Assembly (NCBI GenBank): GCA_950295325.1
Contig: OX485803.1
Coordinates: forward strand, 19,282,001 to 19,346,000
Direction of reading: 5' to 3'
Source of the DNA: Polytrichum commune
Taxonomy: Eukaryota > Streptophyta > Polytrichopsida > Polytrichales > Polytrichaceae
Length of the DNA: 64,000 nucleotides
Under the pieces are notes generated by a model. That model searched no databases. It was not told the DNA's origin and saw only the letters and a list, made by a program, of their open reading frames with translations. Positions within the stretch are counted from its first letter, which is position 1. Every line of letters begins with the position of its first letter. Both the position numbers and the translations under genes were made by a program. Positions 1-12,216 of this stretch are shown here, piece by piece.

Positions 1-150
1 AGGTGTTAATGTTTTATGATGATGTCCAAACAACCCCAATTTGACCTTTACTGATAAGAAATGAGATGTAGTATAAATGGTTATAGCATTGAGTTATTCC
101 ATGTAGTAAGTGACACTGAATAACTGTGTAATGTAGTAACTAACTTAGTA
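1..150. repeat. Truncated copy of a dispersed element (matches about 28,720-28,855)
   Basis: The first 150 bases share a colinear series of blocks with about 28,720-28,855: the words for 'ttatgttttat', 'gtccaaacaacc', 'aatttgac', and 'agtaagtgacact' occur in the same order. The window edge cuts the element on its left side. It is short, non-coding and probably a non-autonomous DNA transposon; its termini cannot be seen here. Confidence 0.5.
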
Positions 151-1600
151 GTGGGATTCAAAGATAGTGATGCAATTTACAGCGATGTGATGTGAATTTG
201 ACTATGAACATGAATGTTAATGTTAATCTAGTCTTTTGATTGAATCGAGAATGAACTTAGGAGGGGCATATATTGACTAGTGTTGGAATGGTGTTGTATT
301 GTTATTTATATATTGTTTGAATATCTATGATGAGATTTTTACATTTTTGATATTGGTGGGGTATGGGTTTCTAAAGGTATTTGTGTTTTTGAAACCCGTC
401 GGATTTATATATCATTTAAGAACCTTCATACACACGTAAAGTTGACATAATATCGATATGGCTGAGAATGCTCTTGACCAAAATAATAACTCAAATATGC
501 AAAGATTCTTTGGCCTTGACATACCCAACAATTGGGCCATCGGGTTCATTGGCATTACGAACGGACACTTTATTCACGCCGGCCCCTTGCTAAAAAGGGA
601 CCGGAGTTTCTCTTCTTCTACCCAACAATTACCAATATTTGATCGGTATTATAATTTTGATATCATTATTGAAGTTGGTTATTGATATCAATGCATTCAC
701 ATGTATACTAGTCCAATCTTCGTATTTACCCCACCCCTCATGGTAGGTGTCATGAATCGAAATCCTAATCGTGTAGGAGAAGCCCCTCATAGAATGCTCA
801 CCAATCAAGTAAGTCAACATTGCCTACAACCCTTCAATGTATTACTAGCACAATATCAAACGAGTTCACATGTAAACAAGAAGGGCATGTTCGAGGTCTT
901 AGATTACCTACAATATAAGGCATGTGAGCTTTAGATCTTCTTACTATGGCACTCAATTTCTAGTGGTACATGACAAGGCGTGTACTTGACAGATGCGACA
1001 CCAAAAGACATGTGTTACGATGAGGTTGGATTACATGTTTCAAATAGATGAACCATTCTAGGGTTGTCTGTTAGTAACCACATTTAGAAGACATATGTCA
1101 TCACTTACAAAGATAGACTCATCTTTACTTTGACATCCTATAAATATTCATGCATTGTAACTCCGATTTCAAATTTCAAAAGGACTTTATGTGTGATCCT
1201 CAATTACCGAATGAGACAAATCATGTTTCCATCCAATGGTCGAAAGGCTCGAAATCATACGTGGAATTTGGAAGTTCCCACAATAAAATAAGGCCACGTC
1301 AATGTTTCTCAATTATGTCAGAAATCACATAATATCGACCTAGATTCAACCCTTTGATATGATAGAAGGGAAATAGGGGGCCAAGTTGCCAAGGCAAGGG
1401 CATGGTTCCCACCACCATTGCTGAGAGCAGTTGAATGTGTCACCGCCCTCGCTCCACATGCACCCCTCTGCTCGCCACATGCGCTAGGTCTTGAGCTCCT
1501 TGTCATGATTGTTTGGCATACTGGGAATCGGGTGTAGCCATTGCACCCCTTGTTGTGAGTTCAACCACCAACTCTGCCCAATTCCCCCAATTTTGTAGTA
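151..1600. other. Gene-free stretch with transposon debris
   Basis: No supportable gene. A short open frame at 458-685 has no recognisable domain. Its end (about 650-720) shares the phrase 'gaagttggttattgatatcaa' type sequence with about 19,210-19,290, so it belongs to a dispersed repeat. Positions about 940-1,090 match a repeat also seen near 23,150, 28,360 and 50,000 (shared words 'ggttggactatgtgctcaaa' and 'accattctaggt'). Confidence 0.5.
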
Positions 1601-3120
1601 AGTTGGGCATCCTTAATGCACTTGTTATGCTTGCAAATTGTTTGATGCACAATTGCATGCCATATCTTTGGGATTAACGGGTTTTGGGAGTGGCGGCACC
1701 ACAACGTTGATGAAATAGGGTTTGAGATGTTGAGATTTCAAAATCTCTATTTTTTTTATTGCAAAATGAATTTTGAGGGCTTATGCATGAGGTGGGGAAT
1801 TTGGGTGCATTCATGGCCTTAAATTTTGCATTCTTCATAGCTATGGTAGGCAAACTTTGGTGGGAGCTTGGAGGTGTCCTCTCAAGGTTTTGGTTCTTGA
1901 AGGTGTCCTCTAGTATCCTCAATTTATGTGCAAAAATGTGTATCAATGCAAGCTCACTTCTCCCTTTGTTGTTGTTGCAATCTCGTTGCTTGCCATGGCC
2001 CTTTGGTGGTTATGAAGAACTTCAAGTTCACGCCATTCCTCCCCCTTCACAACTAGCATGTTGCCAAGGTAGATTGTCATGCCCATGTTGTTGTCGATTA
2101 TAGGGATTACAAGGTTGAGCCCTTACTACAGTCGCCTCCACTTTAGCAAGCTAGGGCTAATGTAGAGGATCATAGGACATTTCAGGATAGATGAACCATA
2201 CAGTTTCATCTGGCCAATTTAGCCTTTAATAGCAAGGTGAGACCTCTTAGGTTTTGTGTACAATTTGCATCGATGTGGAAGGAAATGACAAACTTCTTGC
2301 ACCCAAGAAGGGTGCTTTGTTCAACACCAAGGTACGCATAAGGCACTTTGAAATATGCAAGTTGTGAAGAAGGGAGAGTTTAATGTGAAAATGAATATGA
2401 GGGTTTACAATGCTCTTGGTCGTCCAACAATTCAAGATCAAATTTTACGTAATTTACCTAAATAAAGGTTAAGGAAAGTGGTTTAGTTTGCTATGTGTTT
2501 CATGTCTTGTCCTTTGCCGCCCCATGACATAATACGAGTCCATGAAATCAATGTCTACCATGTTGAAAGTAAAGAAGAATCCCTCCACACGTGGGTCTAA
2601 TACATTTGGCCGGGGTATTGTTGAGTCCATGTACGATGTGCAGCAAAGCCACTCAAAAGTGGATAAGAGAGGCTAACTATGTGAGTGCATTTGTTGATGA
2701 CATCACTACCTTGGACAATGCTTCCCAGATCGACATTCACATCTTTGTGGTGTAAGGGTTTGCAAGATCTCTTTGCTCTTGTGTGTAGAGAAGGTTGATG
2801 TGCACTATAGATAACGTGTTTGCCTTGATGTTTCGTTCTCTTAAAATTTTTGGTGATTTTGGGACAAATCACATGGGCGGGAAGCTCATTTCCATGGGTT
2901 GGAATGGAGGATCGATATTTCAAGAGGGGGGGGGGCATGTGTGTTGCAATGAGCACTCTCCATTTGGACATGGTTTTGATTCCCCCACACAAGGATTATG
3001 TGTGCATATCAATTTGTGAATTAAGGAATGTGTTTGCTTTGCTGCAAATAATTTTGTTGGATTTTAATTTTTTTTCTTCGCTTGTTTGTTGCAAAGAGGG
3101 ACCCCGTCATTCACCATGAT
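1600..3120 (+). other. Decayed coding-like sequence, family not recognised
   Basis: Bases about 1,780-3,110 contain several moderately long plus-strand frames that pass into one another by apparent frameshifts and stops (for example 1,783-2,103 and 2,850-3,119). Composition is more codon-like than the flanks, but no domain is recognised and no frame is intact. It may be an old retroelement or a pseudogene remnant; chance open frames cannot be excluded. Confidence 0.25.
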
Positions 3121-3984
3121 TGCCAAAAATCCACGTTTGTACATTCATTGTACATGAAACATGTTAATTTGGGCACTCACCATAACAACCACCACAAAAA
3201 GTCATTTTTCACTACCATAGCAAAATAACTTCCTCCTTTATAGCCAACATATATACATTCACAAAAAAGATGGGCTCAAAGATGAGCTCAAGCATGCCCA
3301 ACAAAAAAAGCAATGAAGTGCAATGAACTAAAATCGCTTGTAAAAACCTAGGAAACCAAAAAGTTGATGAGACTAGAAGTATATCAAATTGGTGTCATAC
3401 CAATTGATACCCTAGAGTGGTGGAGTGCAATAGCCTCTGTGAGATAGAGGCATTGGATTGCATACCTCAACAGGCCTCCACGAAGAAGGTAAGGGTTCAA
3501 ATTATCACTCATTTGGTCCTGGACATGACAGCTCAGAAAAATTAATCTTCCATGTACAATGTGTAGGTGATAGATTAGCCAACCCAGTTTCCCACCGACA
3601 TCAATTAAATTGCCCTCACATCATCGTGTAATTTTAAACACACTGCACTTGAAGCAACTACCGGCTTGGAAGTAGGACTGAATTGAAGCCCAGTTACCGG
3701 CTACCCACTACATTACTAAGCTGCACATTCAAGTCATAAGTTAAGGTTGGAAGCTTTAGCCTAAGGTAGACGGGTCCTAAGTGGCTTGTTTTCTTGATCG
3801 TAACGATATTCATAACAATGTTATGTGGGATTGACAATATTCGATGGAATATTTGCCACATTTAGATTGAATAATGTGAGGAATATATGGGAAAATTATG
3901 TGGAATAATGTTGGTCCCACAAAACATTGTTATGCATCTGAATAATGTAATGATCAGACCCATGTATCTGATTAATATGCGGTC
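3120..3984. other. Gene-free stretch, nothing identified
   Basis: AT-rich sequence without a credible open frame. About 3,785-3,950 contains imperfect palindromic blocks ('cataacaatgttatgt', 'aatattcgatggaatatt') that recur near 20,455-20,600, suggesting a small degenerate inverted-repeat element. Confidence 0.4.
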
Positions 3985-4560
3985 AGGTGAGGATCGGAGA
4001 GCAAACACCCTAAAACAAACATGTTCCCAACAAATTGGACTACGTCGTCAAATATTAATAACCACTCTACACTGAATAGTGAACATAATTGCGAAGACAT
4101 GTGTATCCAATCAAGAAATCAACAAACATGCACTTCCGATAACCATAGTCAACTAAGGAGAGGTCCGATTTTCAATCCATTGTTTGTTTTTGTTTTTTTT
4201 AATATTATTTTTAAGACAGAAGGCTGACATGCCAATGCCAAAGCACATGAGGTAGTTGACCACCTTGCAAGTTTTCCGTCAAGTAGAGAGGAGATTACCC
4301 AGCCGGGAATTTCACCGCCAACCTCTTCCTTGAGATTTGGGTATCTCTCCACCATCACCCGGTAGTTTAGGGTCACCTCGGACCACTTCCACTCCATTTT
4401 TTGTTTTGTTGCTGCAAATATTTCATTGTAGATTTGCTAATGCAACGCGAGTTTTGTTGCGTACCTCTAAATCGGTAAAAGTGGGAGAGACATGAACAAT
4501 GAACCCAAATGACACCCACATACCTCGTGAGCTACTACTGGTCTTCCAAAGTTAGTAAGG
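3985..4560 (+). mobile_element. Non-autonomous repeat, family K, copy 1
   Basis: This block matches about 15,640-15,776 plus 17,732-17,930, and the reverse complement of about 24,360-24,850. Shared words include 'gcaaacacc', 'atcaacaaacatgcacttcc', 'ggagaggtcc' and 'gatttgctaatgcaac'. Compared with the other copies it carries its own extra segment at about 4,200-4,385. No coding capacity is visible. Confidence 0.55.
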
Positions 4561-4889
4561 TATGTGAGGAAAGGTATGTTCCATGCGGCTCGTGTGCATG
4601 CAAAGTTACCGGTACCTTACCCCCGCATCCATATAAGAGAGGTATAAATTTAGTCGGCCCACTCATTGGTATCGATCGGATGGGGCCGCAATTGAGACTT
4701 TGTTGGCCACGATTATAACCAACAACGAGGGAAAAAAGGAAGGGAAAGCAAAGCAAAGGAAAGCAAAGTGCTGGCTCTCGTGTCTCATGATCCGCCTGAC
4801 CCGATTTAAAATTTGAAAGGACTAGCTAGGACTGCCAAATACCACAGTGTCTGTAAGTAAGCAAGCGAGTGATCGGCAGTTGTGCCGCA

Positions 4890-4910
4890 TGTGTGTGTGT
4901 GTGTGTGTGT
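4890..4910. repeat. (GT)n microsatellite
   Basis: Ten or so perfect GT dinucleotides at the start of the repeat block. Confidence 0.9.
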
Positions 4911-5020
4911 ACAACGCACAACTAGAAGAACGGATCACAAGAGAAGGTTTTCGGGGTCTAAGATAACTTAATCCAATTATTGCCGACGCACTAGTGACCC
5001 ACCCCCTTCCACTCACCTCC

Positions 5021-5640
5021 ACCCCCACTAGTGGGGGTGGTAGTGGAGGGCCGTAAGTGGTAGACGACTTGCTTGTGCCGATCCGCAAGCGTTATCTTTC
5101 CATCTCTCTCTCTCTCCACCTCGACTAGTGGTGGTGGTAGTGGAGGGTTGTAAGTGTTAGATGACTTGTGCCAATCCGTAAGTGCTATCTACCTATCTCT
5201 CTCTCCACCTCGACTAGTGGTGGTGGTAGTGGAGGGTTGTAAGTGTTAGACGACTTGTGCCAATCCGCAAGTGCTATCTACCAATCTCTCTCTCTCCACC
5301 TCGACTAGTGGTGGTGGTAGTGGAGGGCTGTAAGTGTTAGACGACTTGTGCCAATCCACAAGCGCTATCTACCCCTCTCTCTCTCTCTCTCTCTCTTTCC
5401 ACCTCGACTAGTGGTGGTGGTAGTGGAGGGCCGTAAGTGTTAGACGACTTGTGCCAATCTGCAAGCGCTATCTACCTATCTCTCTCTCCACCTCGACTAG
5501 TGGTGGTGTTAGACGACTTGTGCAATCCACAAGCGCTATCTACCTCTCTCTCTCTCCACCTCGACTAGTGGTGGTGATAGTGGGCGTAAGTGTTAGACGA
5601 CTTGTGCAATCCGCGAGTGCTCTCTCTCTCCACCTTGATT
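5021..5640. repeat. Minisatellite, unit about 67-102 bp, about seven copies
   Basis: Tandem units begin at about 5,021, 5,117, 5,205, 5,297, 5,399, 5,488, 5,555 and 5,630. Each starts with 'ccacctcgactagtggtggt', passes through 'gtaagtgttagacgactt' and 'caatccgcaagcgctatc', and ends in a (CT)n run of variable length. The first unit is the most diverged ('cccccactagtgggggtgg'). The variable (CT)n tails explain the uneven spacing. No credible protein is encoded. Confidence 0.85.
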
Positions 5641-6339
5641 TTGTTATGTTTGCAAACAATGACGCATAACTAGAAGGGCGGATCACAACAATTAAGTTTG
5701 TTTGGAGTAATCTAGTTATTGTGGACTCACTAAGTGGCCCACCCCATTCCCCTCACCTCCATCTAAACTAGTGGTGGTGGGAGTGGAGGCCATAAGTTAG
5801 ACAACTTGTGCAATGTGTGAAAGGATCCCCACTGCTATCTACCCGTCTCCTTTTTTTTTCCTTTTTCTTTTTCTTTTTGTGGGCACACATGGCCCCACAC
5901 ATCGTGATGCAACAAGGATTGAAACTACCATGGCATATTGTTTCAAGGACAAAATCTGTGTAATCCATGAAAATACCATAGTGTTTGTAAGAAGTTGGTA
6001 GTTATGTCATGCGTGTTTATGAACAACACACGCTTAGAAGAATGAATCAAAATGACTAAGATTTCATCTAAGCCGACTCTCGTGGACCCACTAGTGAACC
6101 ACCCCATTCCACTCATCTCCATTTTGAATGGTAGTGGAGGCAATAAGTTAGGGGACTTGCACAATATGTAAGAGCATCTCCACCACTATCTCCCTCCACC
6201 TTTTTTTGTGTGTGTGTGTGTTGGTGTGTGTGTGTAGAGGGGGGAGGGGACGATATAGATCTCCACATCATGTTGCAACAAGGAATGATGCTACCTAGAT
6301 ATCTCGTGTAAATGCCACAATGTTTGTGATTACATTAAA

Positions 6340-6604
6340 TAGTCCTATTAGTGTGGGTGGAAAATTAGCGTGGGCCACACTAATTTTCTAGTAAGGGTGG
6401 AAACAACATGGGTCCAAGATGTCAGATCTTCTCCCAAGTCTTCATGAAGACTTCCGACCAACATATGAATACTAGTTATAGGGCAAAAGTAGCACAAAAT
6501 AAAGTAATCACCCACGTTAATTTTCTAGAAAAAACAATTAATGTGGCATGGGTTGGAAATTAGTGTGGACGCTAGAAATTTTGTGACCAACAATATTAGG
6601 ACTA
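6340..6604. mobile_element. Small inverted-repeat element (MITE), family D, copy 1
   Basis: The left end reads TAGTCCTATTAGTGTGGG and the right end reads CAATATTAGGACTA, an imperfect terminal inverted repeat. The 265-bp body contains internal inverted 'ttagtgtgg' blocks. Related copies lie at about 18,782-18,985 and, reversed, at 62,148-62,399. Confidence 0.65.
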
Positions 6605-6707
6605 TGCAGTGTAGTTGGCAATTGTACCATGTGTGTTTGTGGACAACGCACAACTAAAAGAACATATTACAATAACTATGGATTACTCTAATCCAATTCT
6701 CGTGGAC

Positions 6708-7055
6708 CACTACACTAAAAAGGATGTTTAGTGTTTGGTACACTAAATATGAACACATACACTAAATGTCAATAACCCTATGAAAGTAAGTAACATTATA
6801 TGTAAACTCAAACACTAAATATCAACTATGGTAGTATGTGGAAGTTACATGTTTGAATTTAGTGTTAGTAAGGATATGAAAAAGAACAAAAAAAGAACAA
6901 AAAAGAAAACAATGAAGGGAGGTGGGAGTAAGGAAGGTAGCGGCACATTTATGTTTAACACTAGTTGTCAAGGAATTGAAAACTAGTGTTCAGCATGATA
7001 GGGTGGTAACAACATTAAATATAATCAAACACTAAATATTATTTTTGGTGTAGTG
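6708..7055. mobile_element. Small element with CACTA-like ends, copy 1
   Basis: The element starts CACTACACTAAAAA and ends TTTTTGGTGTAGTG, a near-perfect inverted repeat that begins with CACTA. It interrupts the 'cgtggacccac' word that is intact in sister repeat units, so it is an insertion. It has no transposase. A degraded relative occupies about 8,757-9,150, sharing the internal blocks 'gtcaataaccctatga' and 'gttagtaagg'. CACTA ends suggest an En/Spm-derived element, but the target duplication is not clear. Confidence 0.65.
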
Positions 7056-7310
7056 ACCCAACCCATTCCACTCACCTCTATCTCAATTGGTGGTGGTAAG
7101 TTAGTAGTGGAGGCAATAAGTTAGATGATTTGAACACTCCATAAGAGCTTCTCCATCGCCACCTAAATATCCCGCTCCATCCCTACTTGTTATTGTTATT
7201 GGCTATGGCTTTTTGGCACATATGACATGCACAATACACAACAACAAGGACTGGCACTATCCCGATACATTGCTCCAAGGTGACGCCCATGTAACTTGTT
7301 GTTTTTGTTA

Positions 7311-8756
7311 CATGAATTACAAGTTTTGGGCTCCCATGGAAAGAAGTGAGCGGATGATCATGAGCTAAAGGCCGCCGTGGAGAATCGAACCTTTGACCTC
7401 ATGGGATTCAACTACAAGGCTCAAATGATTGCGATTCATTTGGGTGATGGTGGCTTGAACCCAAGGCCTTAACCCCGTTCCCAGGGGAACTACTAGGTGA
7501 AACCTCCTAAGGTTGGAATAATATTGGGATGGGTGGCTTTCCTAACACTTGATTTGAAGTGCACGTCTCTACCACCATGGTCCATCTCGGTCATAGTGGG
7601 GGTATCCATGTGAATTGGATATTGTTAATCAACTATGTGGGAGCCTAGGGTCATGGCCTTGGAGGAAATAAGTGCAAGTTGGCATGTATGTGTCTAGAAT
7701 TTCAAGTGTCTATTTGTGACAAGAGTTAGTAGTCTTCATAGGGACTCTGATTTTGTGATATCCATTTGTATAGTACGTGTAGGCTTGGACCAACTCAAAG
7801 ATGAAGCAACACCACAATTCGCATTGGTGGCAACATCAAAGACATCGCCCATCTTCACTTGGTAATTTGAGAATATCCTTTGCCCCTAAATAAGTGCAAG
7901 TTGGCTCATATATGCCTATTCATGGTGTCTCCCTATGAGAGGGGGCAATAATCTCCCAAAGGACCTGATTCTTGTGATCCATGTTTCAAGATTACATATA
8001 AAAGTTTGGAGGATGCAAAGGTGTAGTGACCACTACCTCTTCCTCCGCACATGCTCCACACTAAGTGAACATAGATCGAAGGGGGCAAAATTCACAAGGG
8101 CTTTCTAAACAATACTACAAAGTGTTATTTTCATAAAAATCTATGCATTGTATTAACATGTGCATGGCTATTATGTTGACATCAACACATGCACACCACT
8201 TATTCTTTTGCATACGTCACCCAATTGTAATATCACGTGCATAGCAACAACTTGACATTGTAAGTGGTGGTGGTAGTTCCAATGTTATTTTAAGGCCCAT
8301 CCACCAAGTATCCCCACAAACTCCTCTACCATCACTTTGGAGCAAGAAGTGGAGGGGCTCGCTTGGAGGTGATCAAAGGGTATCTCAATTGGTGTTGCCG
8401 CCACACCTCCCTTTAGTTCCACCTACAAAGCCTTGTTGAGTATCATAAGAAGAGACATATGAAGGAAAGCAAGCACCACCGCTACAATACCGATTCGTGC
8501 TCTAGATGTAATATTATCATGTTGGACTAATATTGTCTTGGCATGTTCCACATGTGCATACAAATTGATGTCTTAGGCCTTCGTGGATCGCCCACTGAAC
8601 ATGACGGTTGCATGACCACCCATGCAATTATCGTCCACCCTTTTGACATTGAATCATAAACGAACCCACATCGTGCAAGACAACTACGAGACTGCGTTCA
8701 CATCAATCAACAAACCATGTTTGTTGTGGTCTCCTTAAATATACAGGCACCAATCA
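7311..8756. other. Gene-free stretch, nothing identified
   Basis: No open frame of note and no recognised RNA gene. A passage near 7,370-7,400 resembles a tRNA T-arm on the minus strand but lacks the rest of a tRNA. Confidence 0.45.
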
Positions 8757-9150
8757 CAATACGATATTTAGTGTTCGATACACTAAATACGAACGCATAC
8801 ACTATATGTCAATAACCCTATGAAAATAAGTAACATTAAAATGTAAACTCAAACCACTAAACACAAACTATGGTAATATGTGGAAGTTACACGTTTGAAT
8901 TTAGTGTTAGTAAGGTTATGAAATAAACAAATTTAAATTCTATAAATTGTATGGTGAGTTCTAGTGTAGAGGCTTCTAGTGGAAAGTGGTTGTAAGGGTG
9001 GCCTATCAATAACAATGATAAAAGGAGAATTCCGACATATCTTCTAGTATATCTTCTAACACCGATTATCAAGGAATCGAAAAGTAGTGTTGAACAGAGT
9101 AAGATGGTAACAACATTGAACATAATCAAACACTAAGTATCGTATTTAGT
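8757..9150. mobile_element. Degraded relative of the CACTA-like element at 6,708
   Basis: Blocks shared with 6,708-7,055 occur in the same order: 'atatttagtgtt', 'acactaaat', 'gtcaataaccctatga', 'atgtggaagttaca', 'gtgttagtaagg'. The outermost ends have decayed to 'aatacgatatttagtgtt' and 'cactaagtatcgtattt', still an inverted repeat. Confidence 0.55.
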
Positions 9151-9303
9151 GTTAGTGTGGATGAGAGAGAATGTGGTGGTGATCGTTATGCCTCCGGTCT
9201 TGCTAAATAATGTTGAACGAAGTGACAAGCGAAGAGAAGGAATTATGCCTCTCCCCATGGAGATGCTTGAGGAAGGATGTATCCAGAAACCTTGGAGTTA
9301 TTA

Positions 9304-9333
<30 letters not shown>
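9304..9333. repeat. (ACT)n trinucleotide microsatellite
   Basis: About ten ACT repeats. The surrounding 9,150-9,775 holds no recognisable gene. Confidence 0.9.
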
Positions 9334-9335
<2 letters not shown>

Positions 9336-9797
9336 CCCTTGGCTGCTGGGCCGGAAGGGTCAGGTCAACAACACAAGGGCCTCTTCATTAACTCCGCACT
9401 TTTGGTCCACTGGGATGTAATATAGGACACCTACTTTACAACAGGCTAGGTAGGGGATGTTGCTGATAAGCTAATAATACTAAAACTCTCTGAGCTTCCA
9501 CGTTCTATACATAAACTTGTTAATTAATTACTAGATAGATAGACTACCTAGCTAGTAGAGCGAACAATAGTCAAGACAAATACTCTCCCCGACCTGGCCG
9601 TGTGCTTGCTTCAGTTAAAAGTGGACGCTGCAGGCAGGGAGCTTCTTCGTTAAGTAAGTAAGTTATTGCTCCGAGTGAAGTGAGCAGCATCCTTTTCCCT
9701 CACACGTGAGAATGAATTCGCCCAATTTTCGAGCCCGTTCCGAGTCAATTGTCAAGCTAGTATTTTCAAACGGTGTCCGGGGAGATTATTGAGCATC

Positions 9798-10145
9798 CCA
9801 CATCTCACCCTCCTCACTTGAGAATGTGATCCGGACATGGGCATCGTCACACACAAACCCACCCAAATATATATATATATATATATATACCCACCCCTAG
9901 CACACACCCATGACATCAAAACCTTCACACCTCAAACTACCATCCTCGAAGTTTGTGCTCACACAAACGTAAAAGGCAACGAAGAAGCATACCAACTAGC
10001 CAAATAAGGTACATTGCAGCCCACGTTAGTCAGAACCCTTTTTCCAACATACCACACACACATCCCCCTTTTGGCCAGCCAGCCAGTCATCCCATCAACC
10101 TCAACTCAACACATTGGCTCACTCGGGGGAATTTTTTGAGTAGGT
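9798..10145 (+). mobile_element. LINE fragment, RNase H region (left arm of an inverted duplication)
   Basis: The plus strand reads, with decay, a segment containing the motif AHTNVKGNEEA followed by a QLAK-like tail, which matches the C-terminal end of RNase HI domains found in some plant LINEs (H-x-x-x-x-G-N-x-x-A-D). A second copy in opposite orientation lies at about 10,385-10,700. A (TA)n run at 9,866-9,889 has expanded inside the coding remnant, and stops break the frame, so it is dead. Confidence 0.65.
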
Positions 10146-10369
10146 TTGGTCAGAAATCCTAGTTTTTCCAAATCCAAGTGGTCACATGTTGTGATCTTTC
10201 GGACGTTCCTTCATTAAATCGAGATACATTCCATAGATTCCCCAAAATGGTCGGTAATTCTCTTGAAATCTTGAACTTCAACCGCTTAATCCTCAAACCA
10301 AACCAGTTTCTCTGTAACTAGCGATCAATTCTCCGCATGCATCGGGAAACACTCAAAATTTGACCGATT

Positions 10370-11100
10370 ATGCTCAATAATCTCCCCCGACTGAGCCACC
10401 GTGTTGAGTTGAGGTTGGTGGGATGGCTGGCTGACTAGCCAAAAGGGGGTTGTGTGTGTGGTATGTTGGAAAAGGGTTCTGACTAATGTGGGTTGCAATG
10501 TACCTTGTTTAGCTAGTTTGTATGCTTCTTTGTTGCCTTTTATGTTTGTGTGAGCACAAACTTTGAGGGTGGTAGTTTTAGGTGTGAAGGTTTTGATGTC
10601 ATGGGTGTGTGTGCTAGGGGTGGGTATATTTGGGTGAGTTCGTGTGTGACGATGTCCATGTCTAGATTACATTCTCAAATGAGGAGGGTGAGATGTAGGA
10701 TGGAAAGGCTAGGGTATACTTGGTCTAGGGTTTGAGTAGTTTTGATTTGATGGCTTGTTGTTTTACTCGTTGTGCAAATTGAGCGAGTAATAGAAGGTTG
10801 TGGTCATGTAGGATATGATCAGGGCTTAGTATGTGAGAACCATTTTGTGTAGAAGGTTTGGTGTTCTGGCAACATTTTAAGGTTGGTGGAGCATTTTTGG
10901 GCACCCCATTTGTTGTTAAGGGTGATGGGGATGGGCGAGTGGATTAGGCCACGGTGTGGGTTATGGAAGAGATGGAGATATTGTGGAATGGGGTGGGGGG
11001 TGGGAATCCCATGGTAGGGTGTGGTGTGTTTTGGTGGGGCAAGGGAGTGTAATATGTGGTTGGAGGGGATATTGTGGTAGCCTGCAACACAACGTATTTG
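10370..11100 (-). mobile_element. LINE fragment, RNase H region (right arm and upstream part)
   Basis: On the minus strand this reads a frame with occasional stops that includes KVCAHTNIKGNKEAYKLAK, better preserved than in the left arm and consistent with an RNase HI domain C-terminus. Upstream minus-strand sequence (to about 11,100) keeps the C-rich, threonine- and histidine-rich composition seen in the other LINE pieces of this window. The part from 10,385 to about 10,700 is the inverted partner of 9,798-10,145. Stops make it inactive. Confidence 0.65.
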
Positions 11101-12213
11101 ATCATTCTAGAGTCGGTTCTCTATTGTCGATATCCCTGAAAGGTAAGTATACGGGTGCAAGTGGTGTCTTATAGTCAAGGTAGCATCGTAATGCGAACTT
11201 GGTTAATTTTGTGCGAAAAACTATGGCGTTCGATTTTTGGTGGAGGGGTAAGAGAGGGGATTGGCCGAGCGGTCCGGGATCATTCATTGTTTGTGTAAGT
11301 TGTTGACCAAGCATAGTAGCGTATCTTGGGAGCAGGGAGAACTCCTCTATTCCAAATACTTCTCTGGACAGTAAGGGTAACATGTCGGGAGTGCTAGTGA
11401 CGAGGTTGACGAGGAATTTATCCGACAAATTTTCATATGTTTGCGATCAAAACGAAGGCAACATAGAATGCATATTCTATTCCTAGACGGACAACCATAC
11501 AAAGTGTTTTAATTCCTGTTCGAGCGAGGCCGGTGATAGACGAAGGACGGCACACTATTCTCTATTGTATCTATGGCACGTAGCCAGTCCTTCTCGATCA
11601 GTTAGTTTCAAGTATACTCCACAAACCCCTCTGAACGGTCGGTAATCACCCTGAAAGCCTTGACTGTCAACCGATTCTCTCTTTCGTTCCTTGCACTCAA
11701 CCGGTTCCATCTGCACCATTGAACGATCGGTTTCCCCCCCTGCCTGTGTGCGGACGATGTCAAAGGAAGGTTGAACACTAAGGGTAAATTAAAAGAGGGT
11801 AAAATGAAACGTCAAAGCTCCCATGTGATGAGGCGGGGGGAGGGGAAGGGAGGGGAGGGGATCATGGAGTCATGAGGGGGTGCATTTATTATGTGACTAC
11901 TAGCTACTACTACTGCTGCTGCTAAGCGTACTACTTAGTCCTCTGCATCTTGTTGACCTCCGCTCTCCACACTCTCTCTATCTCTCTCTCACACACACAT
12001 ACCACTGCTGCACCCGCCCACTGCCCACTGCCCTTTGCCCATTGCCCTGCCTGCTAAAAGCTTCTTCCTCCTTTAAATGAAGACCACCCCAATTAAGCTA
12101 GCTAGCTGACCTGCCTGCGTGCCTGCTGGGAATCTCCTCTCTTCCAAACAGGTTTCTGGGCACATGCAGCGGCGTCTTGGTTTTGCGGTGATAAGTTATA
12201 TATGTATGTTACC
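11101..12213. other. Gene-free stretch, possible further LINE debris
   Basis: A minus-strand open frame at 11,102-11,428 (108 residues) adjoins the LINE fragment on its 5' side but shows no recognisable motif. The passage near 11,590-11,760 shares 'ggtcggtaatc' and 'aaccggtt' phrases with sequence flanking LINE pieces at 10,230-10,380 and 22,720-22,930. The rest is low-complexity (CT)n and (GGGGA)n sequence. Confidence 0.4.
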
Positions 12214-12216
12214 TTA

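Larger units (their letters stand above)
4822..7310. repeat. Degenerate repeat block built from a recurring unit of about 0.3-1 kb
   Basis: A recurring motif series appears about four times (near 4,880, 5,660, 6,010 and 6,640): 'gacaacgcacaactagaaga', then 'cgtggacccactagtg', then 'caccccattccactcacct', then 'agtggaggcaataagtta'. Copies are interrupted by a minisatellite (5,021-5,640) and two inverted-repeat insertions (6,340-6,604 and 6,708-7,055). No gene is present; minus-strand open frames here only reflect the repeat. Confidence 0.6.

Noticed and set aside
7360-7440. tRNA-like words on the minus strand ('ggttcgattctcca')
   Set aside because: Only a T-arm-like word is present. No acceptor stem, D-arm or anticodon arm can be folded around it, and an A-box is not in the right place.
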